Shown one piece after another: positions 30,020 to 38,600 of a stretch of DNA of 45,871 nt. Origin of the DNA: Streptomyces hokutonensis (GTDB lineage: Bacteria; Actinomycetota; Actinomycetes; Streptomycetales; Streptomycetaceae); NCBI RefSeq assembly GCF_000376565.1, contig NZ_BARG01000110.1, positions 1 through 45,871 on the forward strand, given 5' to 3'. The notes beneath the pieces are model-generated. The model was not told the origin of the DNA. It made no database searches and saw only the letters and a program-made list of their open reading frames with translations. Position 1 is the first letter of the stretch. Every line of letters begins with the position of its first letter. The position numbers and the translations under genes were made by a program.

Positions 30020-30994
30020 ATGGGGTGGTGGCAGCTCAACGCGGACACCCTCGCCGGGAGCCGGTTCGTGCTGTCACCGTTCGCCGAGACCTTCGCCGCG
30101 CTGAAACTGCTGCACATCGGCGTGGCCGCGCACCCCGGCGAGCAGGCGTGGCTTCGGGACCAACTGCCGGGCTACCGGCGGCTGTTGACGGCCGATCCGG
30201 TCACCGGGCTGCTGGTGCGGGCAGGCATCGGACGGTCCTGGATCGCCGACTTCCTCTCCCCCACACCGAGGGACCGCGAACCCTTCGAGGCGGCCGTCGC
30301 CCGCGTGCGTACGACACCCCCCGCCACCGCTCGCGCCAACCTCACGGTCTCCCTCGCCGGACCGCTCCCCGCCGCCCTGGAGCGCGACGATCTGCCCGAG
30401 CGGGCGGCCCGGCTCCTGGAGTACGTGTGGGAGGAGACCGTACGGCCGTCCTGGGAGCGGCGCCGGCGCGTCCTGGAGGCCGATGTGGTCGCGCGCACCG
30501 CGCAGGTGAGCCAGGGCGGCTGGGCGGCCGTCGTGGACGCGCTGCGGCCCGGGCGGACGCGGTGGCTCGGGGAGAACCGGCTCCAGGTCAATCTGCACGA
30601 GTACCCGCCGCGCGAGATCTCCGGCGCGGAGCTGGTCTTCGTACCGGTGACGGCGAACGGGGCGAACGGGGGGTGGGTGTCCTGGGAGGAGCCCGACCGG
30701 TACGCGATCGTCTACCCGTGCGCGGGCGCCCTCGCCGACCGTCGCGGACGGCCGGTGCCCGCGGCCCTCGGCGCGCTGCTGGGGACCGCCCGGGCCGGGG
30801 TGCTGGTGCTGCTCTCCTCGCCGATGAGCACCAGCCAGCTGACCGCCGTGACCGGGCAGGGGCTCGGCTCGGTGGGCCGGCATCTGAAGGTGCTGCTGGA
30901 CGCGGGGCTCGTGGAGCGGCGGCGGGCGGGGCGCTCGGTGCTGTATTCGCGGACGGCGGCGGGGGAGGTCGTGGTGGAGGCCGCGGGGCTGTAG
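30020..30994 (+). CDS. ArsR-like winged-helix transcriptional regulator
   Basis: 324 aa from ATG 30020 (MGWWQLNADTLAGS); an in-frame GTG at 30014 is an alternative. The C-terminal 70 residues form a winged helix (VLVLLSSPMSTSQLTAVTG, SVGRHLKVLLDAGLVERRR, GRSVLYSRT) as in ArsR proteins. The N-terminal 250 residues resemble the DUF5937-type region found in long actinobacterial ArsR relatives, presumably ligand sensing. The position divergent to an MFS gene with a shared palindrome suggests a local repressor of efflux. Confidence 0.85.
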   Translation: MGWWQLNADTLAGSRFVLSPFAETFAALKLLHIGVAAHPGEQAWLRDQLPGYRRLLTADPVTGLLVRAGIGRSWIADFLSPTPRDREPFEAAVARVRTTPPATARANLTVSLAGPLPAALERDDLPERAARLLEYVWEETVRPSWERRRRVLEADVVARTAQVSQGGWAAVVDALRPGRTRWLGENRLQVNLHEYPPREISGAELVFVPVTANGANGGWVSWEEPDRYAIVYPCAGALADRRGRPVPAALGALLGTARAGVLVLLSSPMSTSQLTAVTGQGLGSVGRHLKVLLDAGLVERRRAGRSVLYSRTAAGEVVVEAAGL

Positions 30995-31074
30995 ACCACC
31001 TTTGGACCGCCTGTGGACGCGGAGAGGTATGGGCCGCCCGCGAGAACGACATTTACCGGAGTTAGCATCCGGTT

Positions 31075-31578
31075 ATGACGACTACAGAGAACACGGGTCC
31101 CCTCGCCGTCGAGATCGGGTCGCTCAAGGGCGGCTCGGCGGACCTCTCCCAGTACGCCGGCCAGGCCGTCCTCGTGGTGAACGTGGCCTCCAAGTGCGGG
31201 CTGACCCCCCAGTACACGGGCCTTGAGCGGCTCCAGGAGCGGTACGCGGCACAGGGCTTCACCGTGCTCGGCGTGCCCTGCAACCAGTTCCTCGGGCAGG
31301 AGCCCGGCAGCGCCGAGGAGATCGCCGAGTTCTGCTCGGCGACCTACGGAGTGACCTTCCCGCTGACCGAGAAGGTCGAGGTCAACGGCGACGGCCGGCA
31401 CGAGCTGTACGACCGCCTCGTCGGCTTCGCGGACGCGGAGGGCCACAGCGGCGACATCCGCTGGAACTTCGAGAAGTTCCTCATCGGCCGCGACGGCACG
31501 GTCGTGGCCCGTTTCTCCCCGCAGACCGAGCCGGAGTCGGCGGAGGTCGTGGCGGCGGTGGAGGGTTCCCTCGCCTGA
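31075..31578 (+). CDS. Glutathione peroxidase family thiol peroxidase
   Basis: 167 aa, full length. The catalytic cysteine is Cys41 in VVNVASKCGLTPQY, the glutamine is in GVPCNQFLGQEPG and the tryptophan is in IRWNFEKFLIG. Gram-positive members reduce peroxides using thioredoxin or mycothiol systems instead of glutathione. It is monocistronic or co-transcribed loosely with the MerR gene 79 bp downstream, which has its own promoter. Confidence 0.95.
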   Translation: MTTTENTGPLAVEIGSLKGGSADLSQYAGQAVLVVNVASKCGLTPQYTGLERLQERYAAQGFTVLGVPCNQFLGQEPGSAEEIAEFCSATYGVTFPLTEKVEVNGDGRHELYDRLVGFADAEGHSGDIRWNFEKFLIGRDGTVVARFSPQTEPESAEVVAAVEGSLA

Positions 31579-31585
31579 GCAGGTG

Positions 31586-31616
31586 TTGACCTTGCCCCTG
31601 GGGCAGGGCTGAGCGT
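31586..31616 (+). promoter_or_regulatory. MerR-type promoter/operator
   Basis: TTGACC at 31586-31591 is followed after 19 bp by GAGCGT at 31611-31616, and the spacer holds a near-perfect inverted repeat CCTTGCCCC / GGGGCAGGG (31590-31608). A 19-bp spacer with a central palindrome is the hallmark of promoters twisted open by MerR proteins, and the next gene encodes one, implying autoregulation. Confidence 0.7.
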
Positions 31617-31656
31617 CCTTGTCGCCGGGCGGTCGGACACCGCCCGGTGACGGAGG

Positions 31657-32529
31657 ATGACTCGGGTGGACGACGAACTGCTGACCATCGGGGCGTTCGC
31701 CGCCCGGGCGCGGCTTTCGGCCAAGGCGCTGCGGCTGTACGACCGCCTCGGGCTGCTGACCCCCGACCGGGTCGACGCGGCCAGCGGCTACCGCTACTAC
31801 CGCGCCGAGCAGGTCGAGCGGGCCCGACTCGTGGCGCTGCTACGGCAGTTGGACATGCCGCTGGCCCAAGTCGCCACGCTGGTCGAGGCGGACGGGACGG
31901 ACGCGGCCCAACTCCTCGCCGCGTACTGGACGGACGTCGAGACCCGGATCGCCGGGCAGCGCACGCTCGCCGAGTACCTCCGTGCACGCCTTTCGGGGAG
32001 GAGCTCCGAGATGTACGGAAACTTCGTGGTCGAGACGGTCGAGGTGCCGGAACAGGTACTGATCACCGAGACCCGGCACACCCTCGCGGACGAGTTGCCG
32101 GCCTGGATCGGGTCGTCGCTCGGACGCCTGGAGGCGGCCGCCGGGGAATGCGGGGGCGTGAGCGGTGCGCCGTTCGTCGTCTACCACTCCGAGGTGTCGA
32201 CGGAGAGCGACGGCCCGGCCGAGTCCTGCGTTCCGGTCGCGGACGAGGCGGCGGCCCGGGCGTGGGCCGCGCGACAGGGCCGGACCCGCCAGACCGCGGT
32301 CCGCGTGGAACCGGCCCGGCGACTGGCGTACACCCGCATCACCAAGGCGCAGGTGGCGTATCCGCTGATCCAGGCCGCGTTCGAGGCGGTGGAGCAGTGG
32401 GTCGCCGCGGAGGAGCTGCGGTACGCCGGTCCGTGCCGCGAGGTGTACTTCGCCGACTGGTCGGCGGCGGGGCCGGGGGACGCGGTGTGCGACGTGGCGT
32501 TTCCGGTGGAGGGCGATCCGTCCCGGTAG
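31657..32529 (+). CDS. MerR-family regulator with GyrI-like effector-binding domain
   Basis: 290 aa. The N-terminal 75 residues are a MerR winged helix (LLTIGAFAARARLSAKALRLYDRLGLL, cut as TIGAFAARARLSAKALRLYD, then GYRYYRAEQVERARLVALLR). A short coiled coil leads to a C-terminal GyrI/AraC-type effector-binding domain with VVETVEVPEQVLITETR and VYHSEVSTESDGPAESC. This is the BmrR/TipAL layout of multidrug-sensing activators. It likely activates its own promoter at 31586; other targets are not apparent. Confidence 0.92.
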   Translation: MTRVDDELLTIGAFAARARLSAKALRLYDRLGLLTPDRVDAASGYRYYRAEQVERARLVALLRQLDMPLAQVATLVEADGTDAAQLLAAYWTDVETRIAGQRTLAEYLRARLSGRSSEMYGNFVVETVEVPEQVLITETRHTLADELPAWIGSSLGRLEAAAGECGGVSGAPFVVYHSEVSTESDGPAESCVPVADEAAARAWAARQGRTRQTAVRVEPARRLAYTRITKAQVAYPLIQAAFEAVEQWVAAEELRYAGPCREVYFADWSAAGPGDAVCDVAFPVEGDPSR

Positions 32530-32561
32530 GTGGGGCGGGGGGCTCAACAGCCTTAGGAACG

Positions 32562-32770
32562 GGGCCGGTTGGCCGTGGGGCGGGTTCAGTGGCCGTAGAA
32601 CCGGCGTCCGTTGGCCGTGGCAGGGGCTCGACAGCCGCAGAGCCGGTGCCCGTTGGCCACGGCTCAGCAGCCGTAGATCGGGCCCCTTCCCAGCAGCCGC
32701 GGATCGGGCCCGATCGCCGTGGAAAGGGCCTGGGCCCGGTAGCCGTAGAAACAGCCCGACAGCCGTGGGA
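32562..32770. repeat. Degenerate GC-rich tandem repeats, unit about 42 bp
   Basis: Units start at 32562, 32603 and 32645 and share CCGTTGGCCGTGG- and AGCCGTAGA-like blocks; degraded copies of GCCGTAGA, GCCGCGGA and GCCGTGGGA continue to about 32770. The stretch 32530-32941 has no gene that I would accept. It probably represents an expanded intergenic repeat. Confidence 0.55.
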
Positions 32771-32941
32771 ATGGGTGCGCCAGGCGCGACACAGGCCCGA
32801 CGGGCGCGGCGCGCGGCCGATGGCCGTGGCGTGGGCTCGGTGGGCGGCGCCGCGTGGGCATGGCCGAGCCCCCTCGGCCGGGACGGCGGGCCAGTCGAGA
32901 GGGCTCTTTCGGTGGGGCTATGGAATTGGGGTGGTCATCCG

Positions 32942-33151
32942 TCACGCGAGGCCGACAGCCCCCTTGCCGACCTCGGCCACGAAGGCGGTCCACGCGTCGA
33001 CGGGGAACGCCAGCGTGGGGCCGTCGAGGGTCTTGGAGTCCCGTACGGCCAACGCCGCGAGAGCTGGGGACTTGACCTCGACACACGCACCGTTTCCGGC
33101 CGAGTACGAGGACTTGATCCAGTTGTCGTTGGCGCCTTGCTGAATTGCCAT
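32942..33151 (-). CDS. DUF397 small protein
   Basis: 69 aa, MAIQQGANDNWIKSSYS then GNGACVEVK, LAVRDSK and FPVDAWTAFVAEV, the complete DUF397 pattern. These small proteins are encoded beside XRE-DUF5753 regulators throughout Streptomyces and act with them in developmental or antibiotic control, as in the whiJ-like loci. The partner regulator is 241 bp upstream on the same strand, separated by a hairpin. Confidence 0.93.
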   Translation of the reverse strand: MAIQQGANDNWIKSSYSAGNGACVEVKSPALAALAVRDSKTLDGPTLAFPVDAWTAFVAEVGKGAVGLA

Positions 33152-33349
33152 TTTTGCTCCGGTTACGCCAGTTGATGAGTCGCTGTCACCGCGCGTCGCG
33201 TCCGGCCACGAACACTCCGGACGTACAACACGGTTTGCGCCAACGCCTGTTGCTCGATGGCGTGATCGACGCTACTCGCCAACATCGGTAGGCGAAGCGG
33301 CCATTCACTCGACCGGGTGGCATATTCCCCTGGTGCTTCCATCCTGGCT

Positions 33350-33381
33350 GGCGGAAGGTGTAAGGTGCGGCACCTTCCGCC
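33350..33381 (-). terminator. Hairpin between the XRE and DUF397 genes
   Basis: GGCGGAAGGTG (33350-33360) and CACCTTCCGCC (33371-33381) form a perfect 11-bp stem with a 10-nt loop, 12 nt past the XRE stop. No T tract follows. It should reduce readthrough into the DUF397 gene. Confidence 0.72.
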
Positions 33382-33392
33382 GGACGGGCCAC

Positions 33393-34250
33393 TCAGCGGG
33401 CGTACTCCTTCGCGATGTCCGCGATGAACTGATGCGACTGGTCCACGTTCAGGGCCTGGGCGCGCAGATGCTCGTACATGACGCTGTACTTCTGTACGTC
33501 GGCCGCCTTCTCCAGGTACAGGTCGCTGGTGACGCCCTCGATGTACACGACGCTGGAGTCCGCCGCGTCGGGGAACTCCAGGATGGCGTACTGGCCGTTG
33601 AGGCCGGGGTGCGCGCCCACCTCGTAGGGCAGCACCTGCACGGTGACGTGCGGGAGCTGGGACATCTCGGCGAGGTTCTCCAGCTGCTCGCGCATCACCT
33701 GGCGGCCCCCGACGACCCGGCGCAGCGCCGCCTCGTCCAGCACCGTCCACAGGCGCAGCGGGGATTCCGCGGAGGAGACACGTTCCTGCCGGCGCAGCCG
33801 CACCTCGACGCGCTTCTGGATGTCGCTCGGCGAGGTCTCGGGCAGCGCGCCCCGGATGAGCGCCTCGGCGTACGGTCGGGTCTGCAACAGGCCCGGGATG
33901 ATCTGGGGTTCGTAGGCCCGCAGTGACGCGGCGTCCGTCTCCAGGCCGATGTAGACGCTGTACGGGATGTCGCCGAAGGAGTGCCACCAGCCCTGCTGGC
34001 GCGAGTCCTTGGCCATCTGCATCAGCGAGTCGACGATCCGGACGTCCTCGACCTCGTAGACCCCGCACAGATCGCGGACGTCACGCTGGCTGATGCTGCG
34101 CCGGCCGTTCTCCAGCCGGCTGATCTTCGACTGCGACACCAGCAGCCGCTCGGCGACCTCTTCGGCCGTCATGCCCTTGAGCTCTCGGAGCCGACGCAAC
34201 TCCTGGCCCAACCGGCGTCGCCTGACGGTGGGATTGACACTTGACGCCAC
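33393..34250 (-). CDS. XRE-family regulator with DUF5753 domain
   Basis: 285 aa from GTG 34250 (VASSVNPTVRRRRLG), chosen because GGAGG lies 11 nt upstream and relatives begin at this point; in-frame ATGs at 34274 and 34289 lack a site. Helix-turn-helix at about 14-60 (LKGMTAEEVAERLLVSQSKI, SRLENGRRSISQRDV). The rest is DUF5753 (MQMAKDSRQQGWWHSFGD, YEPQIIPGLLQTRPYAEALI, VTVQVLPYEVGAHPGLNGQ). It pairs with the DUF397 protein. Confidence 0.94.
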   Translation of the reverse strand: MASSVNPTVRRRRLGQELRRLRELKGMTAEEVAERLLVSQSKISRLENGRRSISQRDVRDLCGVYEVEDVRIVDSLMQMAKDSRQQGWWHSFGDIPYSVYIGLETDAASLRAYEPQIIPGLLQTRPYAEALIRGALPETSPSDIQKRVEVRLRRQERVSSAESPLRLWTVLDEAALRRVVGGRQVMREQLENLAEMSQLPHVTVQVLPYEVGAHPGLNGQYAILEFPDAADSSVVYIEGVTSDLYLEKAADVQKYSVMYEHLRAQALNVDQSHQFIADIAKEYAR

Positions 34251-34278
34251 GGGAACGTGCACCTCCGGCTGCATGCCT

Positions 34279-34332
34279 CTGCTTGCCACTGCTTGTTGCT
34301 ACTTGCCGCTACTTGCTGCTCACTGCTTGCCA
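34279..34332 (-). repeat. Decamer tandem repeats upstream of the XRE gene
   Basis: On the plus strand CTGCTTGCCA, CTGCTTGTTG, CTACTTGCCG, CTACTTGCTG, then CTCA and another CTGCTTGCCA (34323-34332). Four adjacent copies plus one displaced lie 29-82 bp before the XRE start, in its leader or promoter. They could be a multi-site operator or slippage product. Confidence 0.7.
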
Positions 34333-34449
34333 CTTTGCGTATCTGCTGTTGAGCAGACTGCCACCAAGGTGGTTTCTACCGCTGGGAAACGGTGGATATG
34401 CGGCAGGTACGAGCCAGGTTCCGGTCGTCCACGGCGTCCGTAGATGCGG

Positions 34450-34494
34450 CCGAGCGGGGTGGAGTGACGTTACGTCTACTCCACCCCGCTCGGA
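34450..34494. terminator. Large near-perfect inverted repeat
   Basis: The arms CCGAGCGGGGTGGAGTGACGT (34450-34470) and its complement at 34472-34494 pair over 21 bp with a single bulged T and a one-base centre; written as CGAGCGGGG and GGAGTGACGT blocks. It lies 128 bp beyond the GPP34 stop on the minus strand and before the XRE control region. A strong terminator is likely, though a protein-binding palindrome is possible. Confidence 0.6.
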
Positions 34495-34621
34495 CCAGCG
34501 GCTCCCGAACCGGGTCTTGGGGACTGGCGGTGCGGCGGTACTGCGTGTGGTGCGGGTACTGCGGTGGTACCGGTCGTGCGGTGCTGCTCCGCGGTGCCGG
34601 CGTGTGCCGTGGAACTGCGGC

Positions 34622-35374
34622 TCAGTGAGCCACGGCGCGCGCCATGGTGCCGCGGTGCGGCTGCATCGGAACACCACGAGCCGGTTCCGGTGGCCTTGAT
34701 CCGGGCGCGGCCTGACGGCCGGCCGGGGCCGGGCTGCGGCGTGGCTGTGCGGCCACACCGTTCTGGACGTCCATCACGGCGTGCGCCACGAGTCCGCCCA
34801 TGGGGTCGTGCCTGATCAGATCCCGCAGCCGGGAGCGGGACGAACGTCCCTCGTTACCCGGATACAGGTGCTTGCCCAGACCCACCGCGTGCGCCAGTGC
34901 GGCGAGCGCGGCGGTCCGCGGGTCCGGCGGTACGCCGGTGCGGATCGCGGAATCGAGTCGCGCCCTGATCTCACGGCTGATCTCGTTGTCCGTCGCCTGA
35001 TAGCGAGTCGTGGGCAACACCCCGCACATCTGTCCCGCCACGGCATGCACCATGCCGCACCGCTCCAGATGCGAGAGGTAGGTCTGGCGAAGTCCCAGTC
35101 GGGGCCCGCCAATCCAGTTCACTGCACGCACGGGAGCGCCACGCCTTCGCAGCAACTCCAACGCGCAGTCCAAAGTTGGATCTCCAGTCGGCCGTGGGAC
35201 TACCACGGCGATACGATCCCCGTCTGGGGCTATCCGTCCGGCCAGCGCCAGCTCCACTAGCTGTGCTCCGGCCAGACCGAGGTCGAGCGACTGCGGCTGC
35301 GCAGTGGTACCCGTGGCCGGGTCCAATGCCAGCAGCAGAAGCTCCTCCGGAAGTGTTCTGCGGCTCCTGCCCAT
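34622..35374 (-). CDS. GPP34 (GOLPH3/VPS74-like) family protein
   Basis: 250 aa starting MGRSRRTLPEELLLLALDP, with GGGGAGG 5 nt upstream. LPEELLLLALDPATG and LGLAGAQLVELALAGRI are the family's N-terminal helices; LRQTYLSHLERCGMVH and DPRTAALAALAHAVGL, KHLYPG follow. Eukaryotic members bind phosphatidylinositol-4-phosphate at the Golgi; the many Streptomyces paralogues have no settled role and may bind phospholipid at the membrane. The C-terminal 50 residues are proline/arginine rich and probably disordered. Confidence 0.9.
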   Translation of the reverse strand: MGRSRRTLPEELLLLALDPATGTTAQPQSLDLGLAGAQLVELALAGRIAPDGDRIAVVVPRPTGDPTLDCALELLRRRGAPVRAVNWIGGPRLGLRQTYLSHLERCGMVHAVAGQMCGVLPTTRYQATDNEISREIRARLDSAIRTGVPPDPRTAALAALAHAVGLGKHLYPGNEGRSSRSRLRDLIRHDPMGGLVAHAVMDVQNGVAAQPRRSPAPAGRQAAPGSRPPEPARGVPMQPHRGTMARAVAH

Positions 35375-35524
35375 CCATGCCTCCCCGCGTGGATGAATGA
35401 CAGGGTGACCCCTCTCACATCTGTCTGTCGAGGGTGCGTGACCGCTTCGTAGTGGAACCGGTAGGTATGTCGTTCTCGTCTACCGCAGGGGTTAAGCCCG
35501 CACACAGGACACTGGTACATCGTT

Positions 35525-35552
35525 CGGACAACGGTGTTTGATGCGTTGTCCG
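35525..35552. promoter_or_regulatory. 9-bp inverted repeat in the GPP34/carboxypeptidase intergenic region
   Basis: CGGACAACG (35525-35533) and CGTTGTCCG (35544-35552) are exact complements separated by 10 bp, in the 291-bp divergent region. Candidate operator for one or both genes, or a leader hairpin. Confidence 0.5.
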
Positions 35553-35665
35553 GGCTGCGGGTAGGAGATTTACCGGCTGTTTTCAGCTGTTTCTGTAGCT
35601 GTCTCGGCTATCTCGGTCGGTTCGGTTGACGCACGGTGGGCGTGCGGCTCATGGAGGAGGCATCG

Positions 35666-38600
35666 GTGGCGGGCGAGTCCCCCGACAGGTCGAAGCAGCG
35701 CGAGTCGTCGGCAGAACCGACGCCGGGGAGCGCGAGTCCGGTTCCCGAGGCGAGGTCCGAACGCGACCCGCGCCTGGCGGTGGCCCGCGAGGCCACGCCG
35801 ACGTCGTCCCAGCGCGGGGGTGTCGACACGGCGACGAAGATCTTCTCGATCCGGGAACTCCGGGCGGGGGCGGTTGAGGACGGGGACACGGGCGGGGCGT
35901 CGGGGGCGTCCGGCGCGGGGGACGGCTCCGGCGGTGCGGGTGGTTCGTCCGGCTCGGACGGTGCGTCCGGCTCGGACGGTGCGTCCGGCTCGGGCAGTGC
36001 GGCGGATGCGACCGGCGGGTCGGGCGAGGCCAGCGGGTCGGGTACGGCCGGCGGGTCGGGTGCGACCGGTGGCTCAGGCGAGGCTGGCGGGTCCGGTACG
36101 GCCAGCAAGTCCGGTACGACCGGCAGGTCGGGTGGGACCGGTGAGTCCGGTGGGACCGACGGGGCGAGTGACGCCGCCCAGGCCAACGGGGCCGGTGATG
36201 CCGGTGAGGCTGACGGGTCCCGTGAGGCGACTGGGGTCGGTGAAGCCGGTGACTCCGAGGGTCCCGAGTCTGCCGAGGGCAGCGAAGCCACGGAGGGTGG
36301 CGAGGGTTCCGAGGACGTCGAGTCCGGCGACGGCGCTGAAGTCACCGAGGGCGTTGCGGGCGCGGAAGCCGCCGAGGGCGCCGATGCGCAGAACCCTTCC
36401 GCCAAGGGCGGCCCGGCGGGCGATGCCCGGCTGCGGGCCGCTGTGGCGGCTTGGGTGGCGGGGTCGGACGACCCCGAGGAGTCGGACGGTTCGGAGGGTT
36501 CCGACCGTTCGGACGGTTCGGAGGGTTCGGAGGGTTCGGACGGCCGGGAACCTGCCGGTGCCGGGGTGACCGACGACGCGAGCGCGGCTTCTACAGCCGA
36601 GGACGCGGCGAAGTCCGCCGAGAGCGCGGAGACCGTGATCGTGGCGCCTCGCGCCGTGAAGGGCCGCCCTGAGGACGCTGAGACCGCCGCGGAGGCCGAA
36701 GAGGGCTCCGTGAGTGCCGTAGCGGCCGAGGCGGCCGGCGCTGGGCAGGATGCCGAGTCCGAGGACGCGGGGACCGCGACCGACCGTGGCCGAGACGCCA
36801 CCGAGGACGGTCCGCAGGACGCGGTTCCTGGGGCTGTGGAAGCCGACGAGGCCGACACCGACGACGAGATCGCGGACGCCCGCCCGGAGGCCGCCGGCAC
36901 TCCCGAGGACGCGGACGAGGAACCGCAGGACGCCGTCCCCGACGCGTCCGAGGACGAGCCGGAGGACAGCGCACCGGACACGTCCGCAGCCGAACCGGAA
37001 GACTCCGCGCCCGGCACATCCGAAGCCGAGCCTGAAGACGCGACCCCCCGCACACCGGAAACCGCCCCGGAGGACGCGGCACCCCGCGCATCCGCAGCCG
37101 AGCCGGAGGACACCACACCCGCCCCCTCCGCAGCCGAACCGGAAGACACCGGACCCGGCACATCGGCAGACGCCCCGGAAGACGCGGCACCTGGCGCGTC
37201 CAAAGCCGCGGCGGAGGACGCCACACCCGCCCCCTCCGCAGCCGAACCGGAGGACACCGCGCCCGGCACATCCGAAGCCGAGCCTGAAGACGCGACCCCC
37301 CGCGCATCCGAAACCACCCCGGAAGACGCGGCACCCCGCGCATCCGCAGCCGACCCGGCGGACGCGGCACCCCGCACATCCGAAGCCGCCCCGGAAGACG
37401 CTTCAGTCGACCCGCAAGACACCCCCCCGACCCCCAAAACCCCCACCACCCCCGAACCGAAAGCCGCCGACGGCGCCCCCGCTCCACAGGCTTCACCCGC
37501 ACCCGACGACGCGACCCGCACGGGTGGTGCGGGTGGGAAAACGGGGCCGGACGACGGCGTAGCCGGGGCGGTCGATCAGCCCACGGCCGTTTTCAAGGCC
37601 GTGCGGGCGCCCAAGCCCGCGGTGGACCAGCCGACGACCACTCTCAAGGCACCCAAGGCCCCGCCCGCCCCCGAGGCCCCCGCCGAGCGCACCAGCAAGT
37701 TCGTCGCGCTGAAGCCCCTCGACGAACCCCGGGCGCCCCGCGCACCCCGCCCGGACGCGACCCGCCCGGTCGCCCAGGTCGGCCCCGAGCGCACGACCCA
37801 GCAGCCGCTTCCTCCGAAGCCCCCGCTGGACCTCCTCGCCGAACTGACCAACACTCCCCCTCCGCCGGAGACCCCGGTCCGCACGGCGATCCGCAGGGTC
37901 AAGATCTGGACCCCGCTGGTCGTCCTCCTGGCGATCGTGTTTGCAGTAGTGCAGGCCCTGAGGCCGCTGCCGACGCCGTCGCTCACGCTCACCGCCGAGG
38001 ACTCGTACACCTTCGACGGCAGCAAGGTGAACCTCCCGTGGCCGAGCGAGGGCCAGGGCTGGATGGACGTCAACGGCATCGGCACGATGGGCAACTTCGG
38101 CAAGCAGACGCCGGTCGCGATCGGGTCCGTGGCCAAGGCGATGACGGCGTACATCGTCCTCAAGGACCACCCGCTGAAGGCGGGTGCGGAGGGCGAGAAG
38201 ATCACCGTGGACGCGACCGCCGAGAAGGAGGGCGGTTACGACAAGGACGGCGAGTCCACCCTCAACACCGTCAAGGCGGGCGACGTCCTCACCGAGAAGC
38301 AGGCGCTGTCGGCGATCATGATCCCGTCGGCGAACAACATCGCGCGGCTGCTGGCCCGTTGGGACGCGGGCTCCGAGGCGGCGTTCATCAAGAAGATGAA
38401 CGACACCGCGAAGTCGCTCGGGATGACGAACACGACGTACACCGACGCGTCCGGGCTGAAGGAGACCACGGTCTCCACCGCCGAGGACCAGGTCAAGCTG
38501 GGCAATCAACTGGTCAAGATCCAGGCCCTGATGGACATCACCAAGCTGCCGAGCTGGGTCGACCCGTCCGGCAAGAAGTGGACCAACTACAACCGCCTGG

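Noticed and set aside
36956..37387. Tandem repeats as a CRISPR array
   Set aside because: The 36-bp units are contiguous, in frame and encode degenerate EPEDxAP peptides, with no unique spacers.
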